A stretch of DNA of 13,653 bases from Bacteroidaceae bacterium (GTDB lineage Bacteria; Bacteroidota; Bacteroidia; Bacteroidales; Bacteroidaceae). Of the stretch, positions 7,292 through 13,653 are shown piece after piece. Position 1 is the first letter of the stretch; each line of letters opens with the position of its first letter. The position numbers and the translations under genes are program-made. The DNA is taken from the NCBI GenBank assembly GCA_017633615.1, contig JAGBPB010000018.1, positions 1 to 13,653 on the forward strand, in the 5' to 3' direction. Under the pieces are notes generated by a model. It searched no databases. It saw only the letters and a program-made list of their open reading frames with translations, and was not told where the DNA came from.

Positions 7292-7693
7292 ATGGGATTG
7301 AAGAGATTTGGAGTTTCACTGGAGGACGAACTGTTGGAATCACTTGATTCACTTGTAAAGGAGGACGGTTTCAGCAACCGCTCTCAAGCAATCAGGTTCC
7401 TGATTGAAAAGAACCTGGCCGAGAAGAAGTGGCAATGCAACCACATAGTGGCCGGCACCATATTTGTAATATATGACCAGCAACGCTCCGATATCTGCGC
7501 CAGGATATCAGATATTCAGATCAAACATCAGGACCTCATACTGTCTTCATCACAGCATTACATCAATGAGGGCACCTGCCTGCATGTATGCACCGTGATG
7601 GGCCAGGCACGTCATCTTACCGCCCTGGCCGATGAAATGACCTCTATAAAAGGCATCCGTCACGGCAAGCTCCTGATGAGCCGCGCAGAATGA
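7292..7693 (+). CDS. nikR: NikR-family ribbon-helix-helix metal regulator with altered metal site
   Basis: The 133-residue protein has the same length as E. coli NikR. Residues 1-45 form the ribbon-helix-helix DNA-binding domain (RFGVSLEDELLESLDSL, then SNRSQAIRFLIEKNL). Residues 50-133 form the ACT-like metal-binding, tetramerising domain, ending in the family's RHGKL motif (123-127). Compared from memory with E. coli NikR without gaps, the nickel ligands H76, H87, H89 and C95 correspond to I77, Q88, Y90 and C96, so only the cysteine is kept. H79, H89, H98 and C100 lie nearby and could form a different site. The ATG at 7292 is chosen because MGLKRFGVSL is a canonical N-terminus. The frame stays open back to a TTG at 7085, but that stretch is not family-like and contains the inverted repeat. 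It is convergent with, and directly abuts, a TonB-dependent receptor gene that it may regulate. Confidence 0.85.
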   Translation: MGLKRFGVSLEDELLESLDSLVKEDGFSNRSQAIRFLIEKNLAEKKWQCNHIVAGTIFVIYDQQRSDICARISDIQIKHQDLILSSSQHYINEGTCLHVCTVMGQARHLTALADEMTSIKGIRHGKLLMSRAE

Positions 7694-9577
7694 TCAGAAT
7701 GACAGGTTGATACCTCCCATAAAGGCAATACCGGGCATTGGGTATCCGTCGTTTATCTGATATTTTGTATTAAGCAGGTTGTCTCCATTTATCCAAAGCT
7801 GGAGCATATCTGATAACTGATATGACACGCGGGCGTTCCAAAGCAAGAAGTCTTCTTTCTTATCCGGGCCTACTGCTGAGTACAAGCTGTTGATGTACTG
7901 CAGACCTGTGCTTACATGCCAGCCTTTCTTGCTGAATGAACCGTCCAGATAAACCTTGTGCTCCGGAGCACCAATTACAGGAGTCTCCATTTTAAGTAAG
8001 CTGTAGCTGCCGTTCAAGGCAAAACTCTTTGAGACGAGGTATGAAGCCTGAATTTCAACGCCTTTGTTCTTCAGTTCACCGCTGTTCTGATTCAGTTTGC
8101 CTGCTCCATTCGGATTGGGCAATGTAAGGATAATATTCTCTACATCCATCTTGAACAGGTTGATGCCATAATTCAGACGGCCGTTCATGAGGCTCTGAGA
8201 GAATGCAAGTTCATAATTCCAAAGTGATTCCGGCTTCAGGTTCGGGTTCTGTGGCGGATACATGTACATTTCCCTGATGATAGGATAACGGAATCCCTTT
8301 CCAGCGGAAAGCTTGACCTCCATACCAGCAGGCAGATGAAATGCTGCACCGAACTGAGGTACAAGTTCTGTTCCTACGGTAAAATGATGGTCGGCACGCA
8401 ATCCGGCATTAAGAGTAAGCCATGAACCAATCATCTGGCGCATCTCTATGTATCCTGCAAGTTCATCCTCAGACTTTTTAACCTGTGACTCATCAGTTCC
8501 CTTCTTTTCACCATCAACATAATGATTATTGGCAGCGCCGCCATAGCGGTAATAATCCACACCTACAGTCAGACGGTTGCCTTCAAACAGGTTTACACTC
8601 TGCCAGGCTGATGCACCCATCATCTCATCAAAAGAGATGAAACGGAACTGTTTGGGTGAAGCTCCTGCTGCATAACCATCATTGATCCAGTGCTCACCCC
8701 AACTGTAAAATACGCTTACAGCACCTGATGTGCGGGCATAATTGTTTTCAATGAACAGTGCGGTAGTACCGCGGGTTATCTTCTGGTCTGCATCGGTTAA
8801 CGGGGCGGTTTCCGGGCCGGGCTGTGAAGCGACAAAACGGGTTACATCAACATTGGCTGATGCGTTCCAGTTCCTGGATATATCGTATCTCAGTTTGGCA
8901 TAGCCGCCGTACTGTTCAAAGTTCAAATTGTCACGATGGCCATCTGAACGGCTGTATGAACCTGAAGCAACAGTGCTGAATTTACCAAAACGTGATGTGT
9001 TTGAGAGTTCTGTTTCAACCGTGCCGAATGAACCCGCACCTAAATGAATGTTGGTGTGTGAACCATCCTCGTGTTGCTTGCGTGTTACTATGTTAATAAC
9101 ACCGGCCATTGCGCCTGATCCGTAAAGGAGTGATGCAGGACCGCGAAGAACCTCAACGCGGTCAGTCATCAGGGATTGATAAGAATCGGCAATGGGGTGT
9201 CCGTAGATTCCAGCATAGTTGGGATGACCGTCAATGAGTACAATCATACGTGCTGCACTTCCGGACATACCGCGCATGGTTATGTTACCTGCGGCACCGC
9301 CGGAAACTCCAAAACCGGAGTATCCGCGTTGGGTAATAAAGAGCCCCGGAACCTGCTCGGTAAGCAACGGCAACAATGAAGAACGGTTGCTTTCCTCTAT
9401 TGCCTGGCGGTCAATGACGTTTACCGTCTGTGACAGTTGCCTGACATCAGTTGCGGCACGTGTACCTGTTATAACTACCTCCTGGATTGAGTCTGATTTG
9501 AGAGATTCATTTGTCTCTGAAGCATTAGCAATGTTGAAAATGAATGCTGAAGCTAATAATAAGGTTATTCGGTTCAT
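7694..9577 (-). CDS. TonB-dependent outer-membrane receptor, probably for a metal or metal chelate
   Basis: The 627-residue receptor has a signal peptide (1-19, cleaved after NIANA), a TonB box region SIQEVVITGTR (30-40), a plug domain (about 40-166) and a 22-strand-type barrel to the C-terminal aromatic residue (INLSF). Plug signatures are VPGLFITQRG, NITMRGMSG, MIVLIDGHP (111-119) and RGPASLLYGSGAMAGVINI (145-163). It lacks the extra N-terminal carboxypeptidase-regulatory-like domain and the roughly 1000-residue length of SusC glycan receptors, and no SusD gene is nearby. It is therefore the BtuB/FepA/Cir-like class that takes up metal chelates, haem or cobalamin. H118 and H127 in the plug loop HPNYAGIYGHP are possible metal contacts. 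The neighbouring NikR homologue and the palindrome in its promoter suggest nickel or another transition metal, which is inference. Confidence 0.92.
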   Translation of the reverse strand: MNRITLLLASAFIFNIANASETNESLKSDSIQEVVITGTRAATDVRQLSQTVNVIDRQAIEESNRSSLLPLLTEQVPGLFITQRGYSGFGVSGGAAGNITMRGMSGSAARMIVLIDGHPNYAGIYGHPIADSYQSLMTDRVEVLRGPASLLYGSGAMAGVINIVTRKQHEDGSHTNIHLGAGSFGTVETELSNTSRFGKFSTVASGSYSRSDGHRDNLNFEQYGGYAKLRYDISRNWNASANVDVTRFVASQPGPETAPLTDADQKITRGTTALFIENNYARTSGAVSVFYSWGEHWINDGYAAGASPKQFRFISFDEMMGASAWQSVNLFEGNRLTVGVDYYRYGGAANNHYVDGEKKGTDESQVKKSEDELAGYIEMRQMIGSWLTLNAGLRADHHFTVGTELVPQFGAAFHLPAGMEVKLSAGKGFRYPIIREMYMYPPQNPNLKPESLWNYELAFSQSLMNGRLNYGINLFKMDVENIILTLPNPNGAGKLNQNSGELKNKGVEIQASYLVSKSFALNGSYSLLKMETPVIGAPEHKVYLDGSFSKKGWHVSTGLQYINSLYSAVGPDKKEDFLLWNARVSYQLSDMLQLWINGDNLLNTKYQINDGYPMPGIAFMGGINLSF

Positions 9578-9596
9578 AATTGATTAAGTGTTTGCA

Positions 9597-9604
9597 CAAA
9601 GATA
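9597..9604 (-). promoter_or_regulatory. Putative -7 promoter element for the TonB-dependent receptor
   Basis: On the minus strand TATCTTTG matches TAnnTTTG exactly, 19 bp upstream of the start codon, implying a leader of roughly 10-15 nt. The -33 region has no good TTTG but is covered by the palindrome at 9614-9641, as expected for a promoter governed by a DNA-binding regulator. Confidence 0.5.
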
Positions 9605-9613
9605 AAACAAAAA

Positions 9614-9641
9614 GTAACACGATTACATTGAATCGTGCTAC
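9614..9641. promoter_or_regulatory. 28-bp palindrome, candidate NikR-type operator of the receptor gene
   Basis: GTAACACGATT (9614-9624) and AATCGTGCTAC (9631-9641) form an 11-bp inverted repeat with one mismatch around a 6-bp centre. Outer half-sites GTAACA and TGCTAC are 16 bp apart, the spacing of the E. coli NikR operator GTATGA-N16-TCATAC. It begins 9 bp upstream of the putative -7 element and would block the -33 region. In RNA from the minus strand it would fold with one G-U pair, so a hairpin role is possible but less likely, since the promoter lies downstream of it. Confidence 0.55.
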
Positions 9642-9651
9642 CAATATGACC

Positions 9652-9695
9652 AAAAAAAGTACAATTTGGAGTCTGTCCCCCTTTGTACTTTTTTT
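9652..9695 (-). terminator. Inverted repeat with U-tract, probable terminator of the helicase gene
   Basis: AAAAAAAGTACAA (9652-9664) is perfectly complementary to TTGTACTTTTTTT (9683-9695), with an 18-nt loop. Read on the minus strand, the stem begins at the helicase stop codon (complement of 9694-9696) and ends in a run of seven T. The stem is A/T-rich with a single GTAC core, so it is weaker than the other two terminators in the window. It also has symmetry for the opposite direction, but no plus-strand gene needs it. Confidence 0.65.
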
Positions 9696-11721
9696 ATCTG
9701 CGTGAGCGCTTGGGCTTTGCTGTGACGGTGCGGGATGCTTTGCGGCCGTTTACCTTTTCCTTACGGGCCGATGGCTTTTCCTTGCGCTTGGATGATTTGT
9801 TCTCTGCGCGGCCAGCACCACGGCGAGGTTTGCCGTTATCGCTGCGGAAGAACTGGTGCCAATCCTCGTTTTCAAAATCACGCCAGAAATCATCATCCTG
9901 AGCTATCTGAACCTTGGGGGCACGCTGTGCGCTGTGACGCTCAATCTTACCGGATTTCTTCTCCTCACGGCGGGGCTTCTTCTCCTCGCGCTTTGGCTTT
10001 TCTTCTCTGCGAGGTTTATCTTCGCGCTTTGGTTTATCCTCACGACGGGGCTTGCGCTCACGAACCGGCTTTTCATCGGTTTCATGAATGCCCTCTGAAC
10101 GAGTCTCTGCCACCTCTACGTGTACCTGACGGCCCTTGTAGTTTACACCGTCCATTCCTGTGAGTATCTCCTCAGTATATTCCTCAGGACACTCAAAGAA
10201 TGAGAAACTCTGCATAAGGTCTATGCGACCCACATCCACGCGTCCGGCCACGTTGCGGTTAAGCATCTCTATGATGTGTACCGGCTGAACATGATCCTTC
10301 TTGCCTATATTTATAAAGAAACGGGTGTATCCCTTCTGTGCACGGCGACGGTCTTTCTTCTTGCGCTTTTCATCATCAGCATCCTTGCGGGTTACCTCCT
10401 CAAGTTCAGGAGCATCCTGATAATAACGCACAAAACGGCCGAACTCACGGGTTACGATACGCTTGATGATATCGTTCTTGTCCATCCAGTCCAGACGGCG
10501 GAATATCTCAGGAAGGAACTTCTCAATCTGCTCCTCATTTACCTGAATGCGCTCCAGGTCATCAATCACCTTGTAGAGCTGTTTCTCACATATCTGAGTA
10601 CCCGTAGGCATTGTGCCTTGCACGAATGTCTTGCCTATGGCCTTCTCAATGAAACGTATCTTACCCTTCTCGCGCAGGTTTACGATCGATATAGACACGC
10701 CTTTCCTTCCGGCACGCCCCGTACGGCCGCTGCGATGGGTATAGTTCTCAATGTCGTCAGGCAAGCCAAAGTTAATTACGTGAGTCAGATTGTCCACATC
10801 AAGTCCGCGTGCAGCCACATCGGTTGCCACCAGAAGCTGTAGCTGATGCTTGCGGAACTTGTTCATGGTAAGATCACGCTGGGCCTGTGACAGGTCTCCG
10901 TGCAGTGAATCAGCATTGTAACCGTCCTGCATAAGTTTGTCGGCAATCTCCTGCGTCTCCAAGCGGGTACGGCAAAATATGATTGCATATATGGACGGGT
11001 AGTAGTCAACGATGCGTTTAAGAGCCAGATATTTATCCTTGGCATGAACCATGTAATAGACATGCTCCACATTCTCAGCACCCTCATTGCGCGTGCCAAT
11101 CACAATCTCACGCGCATTATTCAGATACTTTTGCGATATTGCCTGAATCTCCTTGCTCATGGTGGCCGAGAACATAAGCATCTTACGCTCTACGGGCACA
11201 GATGACAGGATCTTCTCAAGGTCTTCAGAGAAGCCCATGTTGAGCATCTCATCGGCCTCATCAAGTATGACGGTACGGATTGTGTCAAGACTTACCACAC
11301 CGCGCTCCATAAGGTCAATCAAGCGGCCGGGAGTAGCTACAATCACGTGTGCTCCACGCTTGAAGTTGCGTATCTGGTTCTCGATCGATGAACCTCCGTA
11401 CATGGGGATTACATGCAGTCCCTCTATATAATGTGAGAAATCGGCCAGGTCACTGGCAATCTGTACGCAAAGTTCACGTGTAGGGCTCAGAATAAGGAAC
11501 TGAGCCTCTGAACTGTCCACATCAGTCTGCTGGATTACAGGAATTCCGTATGCGGCCGTCTTACCGGTACCGGTCTGGGCCAAAGCCACGACATCACCAC
11601 TACCCTCTTCCAGAAGATAGGGAATCACAGCCTCCTGGACCGGCATGGGCCGCTCAAATCCAAGTTCCTCAATTGCCTTGAGTATCCTCTCGGATACGCC
11701 AAGCTCGCGGAATGAACTCAT
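9694..11721 (-). CDS. deaD: DEAD-box ATP-dependent RNA helicase with DbpA-type RNA-binding domain
   Basis: The 675-residue helicase has all core motifs: Q motif region (FRELGV...MPVQEAVIP), motif I AQTGTGKT (48-55), PTREL (80-84), TPGR (130-133), DEAD (154-157), SAT (185-187), ATDVAARGLDVD (299-310) and HRSGRTGR (329-336). A DbpA-like RNA-binding domain at about 465-538 (YTRFFINIGKKDHVQP...) places it with the CsdA/DeaD group, which remodels RNA during ribosome assembly, cold growth and mRNA decay; the symbol is by family. The remaining 135 residues are a highly basic disordered tail. Five six- to seven-residue K-P-(R/K)-R-E-(D/E) repeats (557-589, DNA 9955-10053) are followed by an isolated acidic/aromatic patch DDDFWRDFENEDWHQFF (609-625). 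It starts 12 bp after the preceding coiled-coil gene and is probably in its operon. Confidence 0.96.
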   Translation of the reverse strand: MSSFRELGVSERILKAIEELGFERPMPVQEAVIPYLLEEGSGDVVALAQTGTGKTAAYGIPVIQQTDVDSSEAQFLILSPTRELCVQIASDLADFSHYIEGLHVIPMYGGSSIENQIRNFKRGAHVIVATPGRLIDLMERGVVSLDTIRTVILDEADEMLNMGFSEDLEKILSSVPVERKMLMFSATMSKEIQAISQKYLNNAREIVIGTRNEGAENVEHVYYMVHAKDKYLALKRIVDYYPSIYAIIFCRTRLETQEIADKLMQDGYNADSLHGDLSQAQRDLTMNKFRKHQLQLLVATDVAARGLDVDNLTHVINFGLPDDIENYTHRSGRTGRAGRKGVSISIVNLREKGKIRFIEKAIGKTFVQGTMPTGTQICEKQLYKVIDDLERIQVNEEQIEKFLPEIFRRLDWMDKNDIIKRIVTREFGRFVRYYQDAPELEEVTRKDADDEKRKKKDRRRAQKGYTRFFINIGKKDHVQPVHIIEMLNRNVAGRVDVGRIDLMQSFSFFECPEEYTEEILTGMDGVNYKGRQVHVEVAETRSEGIHETDEKPVRERKPRREDKPKREDKPRREEKPKREEKKPRREEKKSGKIERHSAQRAPKVQIAQDDDFWRDFENEDWHQFFRSDNGKPRRGAGRAENKSSKRKEKPSARKEKVNGRKASRTVTAKPKRSRR

Positions 11722-11733
11722 TCTATGGGTTTA

Positions 11734-12630
11734 TCAGTTAAGTGTAACGCTCTGCTCACCTATCATCACGCCATCCACAAACAGATAGGCATCATAAGTA
11801 CCAGCACTCAGATACTCCTCTACGTCCCAATACATTGTAACCTCCTGCTGCTCGCCGGTGTATTCAATGTACTTCTTGGCAGAGTACTCCAACTCTACAT
11901 TCTCATAACTGAAAGTATCACTTGAACTCTTCTGGAGAGGTGTACCGTCCGGTTTTGTAAGACGCAGATAAACTATTTTCTCGCCCGTCTGAACGGTTAT
12001 GTTTTTGACGATAGTGAAATTCACAACAAATTGAGTGACGTTCTTTACCTTCTTCTCCTCCTTACCGCGTTTATTACGGGTGGAGATTGTAATTGCGGCA
12101 GCATCAAGCTGAGATGCCAAAGCAACCTTTTCCTCTGCCTTCTGCTTCTCAACAGTCAATATATCAACAACCTTAGACTGCTCCTGATACTGCTGTTTTA
12201 CGCGCGTATTCTCCTGTGCAAGCTGTTTGTTCACCTGATCAAGAGAATCAATCTGTCTTACATAAGAACGCATTACTTCACGCACAGTAGCAAGCTCTTT
12301 TTTCAATTCCCTAATCTTTGCTGCATTGGTAACCTCAGTCTGACGAAGTTGTTCCAACAGTTGCTGGGTGCGCTGTTTTTCCTTGTCCAATTGGCGGATA
12401 AGAGAATCATTTGATAGATGAACTTTCATCTCATCATACTGAACCGCATATCCGGAGTACTCATTCTCCATCTCCTCCTTTTCCAGTTCAAACAGCTCAG
12501 TCATCTCACTGATCTCTGTTTGACTCTTGTTGAGTCGCAAAGAAAGATATACGGCAACACCTATGAGCAGTACAATCGCCACAATAGCAATGACCAGCCC
12601 AGCCTTTCCTGATTTATTTTCTTCTCCCAT
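11734..12630 (-). CDS. Membrane-anchored coiled-coil protein of unknown function
   Basis: The 298-residue product is not assigned to a known family. Residues 1-10 are polar, 11-31 form one transmembrane helix (GLVIAIVAIVLLIGVAVYLSL), and about 35-175 are a long Glu/Gln/Lys-rich helical segment with heptad-like hydrophobic spacing, expected to be a coiled coil. Residues about 178-298 are a compact beta-rich domain (VVNFTIVKNITVQTGEKIVYLRLTKPDGTPL; MYWDVEEYLSAGTYDAYLFVDG) resembling an immunoglobulin-like or appendage fold. Charges flanking the helix do not clearly decide topology. Its ATG overlaps the valS stop by one base (TAATG), suggesting coupled translation, and the DEAD helicase follows after 12 bp. 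A structural or tethering role at the inner membrane is plausible; enzymatic motifs are absent. Confidence 0.88.
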   Translation of the reverse strand: MGEENKSGKAGLVIAIVAIVLLIGVAVYLSLRLNKSQTEISEMTELFELEKEEMENEYSGYAVQYDEMKVHLSNDSLIRQLDKEKQRTQQLLEQLRQTEVTNAAKIRELKKELATVREVMRSYVRQIDSLDQVNKQLAQENTRVKQQYQEQSKVVDILTVEKQKAEEKVALASQLDAAAITISTRNKRGKEEKKVKNVTQFVVNFTIVKNITVQTGEKIVYLRLTKPDGTPLQKSSSDTFSYENVELEYSAKKYIEYTGEQQEVTMYWDVEEYLSAGTYDAYLFVDGVMIGEQSVTLN

Positions 12631-13653
12631 TATTTCTTAAGAGCTGCAATGCTCTCCTTTATGGTTGCAATCTTCTGAGTGGCATCGGCCTGTTTCTTGC
12701 GCTCATTCTCAACAACGGCGGCAGGTGCGTGTGCCACAAAGTTCTCATTCTGGAGCTTGGAGTTCACACCTTTGAGGAATCCCTCCAGGTGCTCCAGTTC
12801 TGCTTCCATCTTCTTAACCTCAGCCTCAACATCAATCAGGCCGCCCAGACGTACTGCGTACTCCTGGGTACCTACCATAAATGCTGCAGTTCCTTCACTC
12901 TTGGCAGATACTACTACAATCTCCTCCAGTCCGGCCATCTTCAAAACCACGCTATTGAGAACTGCAAGCGGGTTACTGCCCACAGCCTCAACGGTAAGCG
13001 GCTCACGCGGGCCGATGTTCTTGGCCTTGCGTACTGAACGGATCTCAGTCACAACCTGCTTGGCCTGCTCGAACTGATCAAGCAGAGCCGAATCAGCCTT
13101 ACCCTTTACAAGATCAACGATTGTCTGGTTCATGATGCTCTCACCATCCTTGCGCTCGCGTACTGCGTGCCACAACTCCTCAGTGATGAACGGCATGAAC
13201 GGGTGCAGCAGCATAAGCAGCTGCTCAAACATATCCAGTGTAGCAGCGTATGTCTTGGAGTCAATGGGCTGACCGTAAACAGGCTTGATGATCTCCAGAT
13301 ACCAGCTTGCAAACTCATCCCAGAACAGCTTATATACGGCCATCAGAGCCTCACTGATGCGGTACTTTGACATCAGGTCATCCATCTCGGCAGCCGTGCT
13401 GTTAAGCTTACTGCGGAACCACTCCACTGCAACCTTTGCACTCTCAGGCTGCTCTATATCGGCCACGGTCCAGGTCTGTGTAAGACGGAACGCGTTCCAA
13501 ATCTTATTATTGAAGTTACGGCCCTGCTCGCAGATAGCCTCATCAAACGGAATATCGTTACCGGCAGGAGCCGAGAGCATAAGACCCATACGTACGCCAT
13601 CGGCACCGTACTGCTCAATCAGACCTATGGGATCAGGTGAGTTGCCAAGTGAC
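12630..13653 (-). CDS. valS: Valyl-tRNA synthetase, C-terminal part (cut by window edge)
   Basis: The last 340 residues of a class I aminoacyl-tRNA synthetase that charges tRNA-Val. The fragment opens with SLGNSPDPIGLIEQYGADGV, directly after where the KMSK of the KMSKS loop would fall outside the window. It continues through the class I join (RMGLMLSAPAGNDIPFDE), the helical anticodon-binding domain (FNNKIWNAFRL...PFITEELW), and the Val-specific C-terminal coiled-coil arm (VEAEVKKMEAELEHLEGFLKGVNSKLQNENFV...). GNDIPFDE and the C-terminal coiled coil separate it from isoleucyl- and leucyl-tRNA synthetases. The frame is intact to the edge, so the gene is partial only because of the window. Its TAA overlaps the next start codon by one base. 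Confidence 0.97.
   Translation of the reverse strand, partial: SLGNSPDPIGLIEQYGADGVRMGLMLSAPAGNDIPFDEAICEQGRNFNNKIWNAFRLTQTWTVADIEQPESAKVAVEWFRSKLNSTAAEMDDLMSKYRISEALMAVYKLFWDEFASWYLEIIKPVYGQPIDSKTYAATLDMFEQLLMLLHPFMPFITEELWHAVRERKDGESIMNQTIVDLVKGKADSALLDQFEQAKQVVTEIRSVRKAKNIGPREPLTVEAVGSNPLAVLNSVVLKMAGLEEIVVVSAKSEGTAAFMVGTQEYAVRLGGLIDVEAEVKKMEAELEHLEGFLKGVNSKLQNENFVAHAPAAVVENERKKQADATQKIATIKESIAALKK

Noticed and set aside
10276..10842. 188-codon plus-strand open frame with hydrophobic stretches, antisense to the helicase gene
   Set aside because: Lies wholly inside the conserved helicase coding region. Its composition is explained by the opposite frame, and no family resemblance or promoter was seen.
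12031..12414. 127-codon leucine-rich plus-strand open frame
   Set aside because: The antisense of a Glu/Gln/Lys-rich coiled coil naturally reads as Leu/Phe-rich sequence, so the apparent membrane protein is an artefact.

Overview
The window looks like core chromosome of an anaerobic member of the Bacteroidales (Bacteroides/Prevotella-like). Grounds: the sequence of the six-domain ribosomal protein S1, a class III (oxygen-sensitive) ribonucleotide reductase, signal peptides ending in Ala-Gln, near-absence of Shine-Dalgarno sequences, and several 8-mers matching the Bacteroidetes -7 promoter element TAnnTTTG. No insertion sequences, phage genes, CRISPR arrays, tRNAs or rRNAs were seen, and gene density is high. 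The only sizeable gap (7003-7291, 289 bp) is a divergent promoter region.

Layout. Plus strand 37-4400: rpsA, closed by a strong terminator, then rnz (RNase Z) followed after 7 bp by a compact trio. The trio is an ECF sigma factor, a short single-pass membrane protein that looks like its anti-sigma factor, and a secreted Q-rich Spy/CpxP-like protein. A perfect bidirectional terminator separates this run from nrdD-nrdG on the minus strand (4445-7002), which encode the anaerobic ribonucleotide reductase and its radical-SAM activase. Divergent from nrdD is a NikR-family regulator (7292-7693). It meets a TonB-dependent receptor gene (7694-9577, minus) tail to tail with no bases between the stop codons. 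Further along the minus strand lies a probable operon read in the order valS (3' part only, cut by the window edge), a membrane-anchored coiled-coil protein of unknown function, and a DEAD-box RNA helicase.

The part most worth a second look is the regulator/receptor pair. The NikR homologue aligns without gaps to my recollection of E. coli NikR over the metal-binding domain, yet three of the four nickel ligands are replaced. The receptor promoter carries a 28-bp imperfect palindrome with the same half-site spacing (6-16-6) as the E. coli NikR operator. Upstream of the regulator is a 15-bp perfect inverted repeat with an alternative inner partner. Together they suggest a local metal-uptake circuit with altered metal specificity. 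The sigma/anti-sigma/Spy-like trio is a second candidate regulatory module, for envelope stress or metal sensing.
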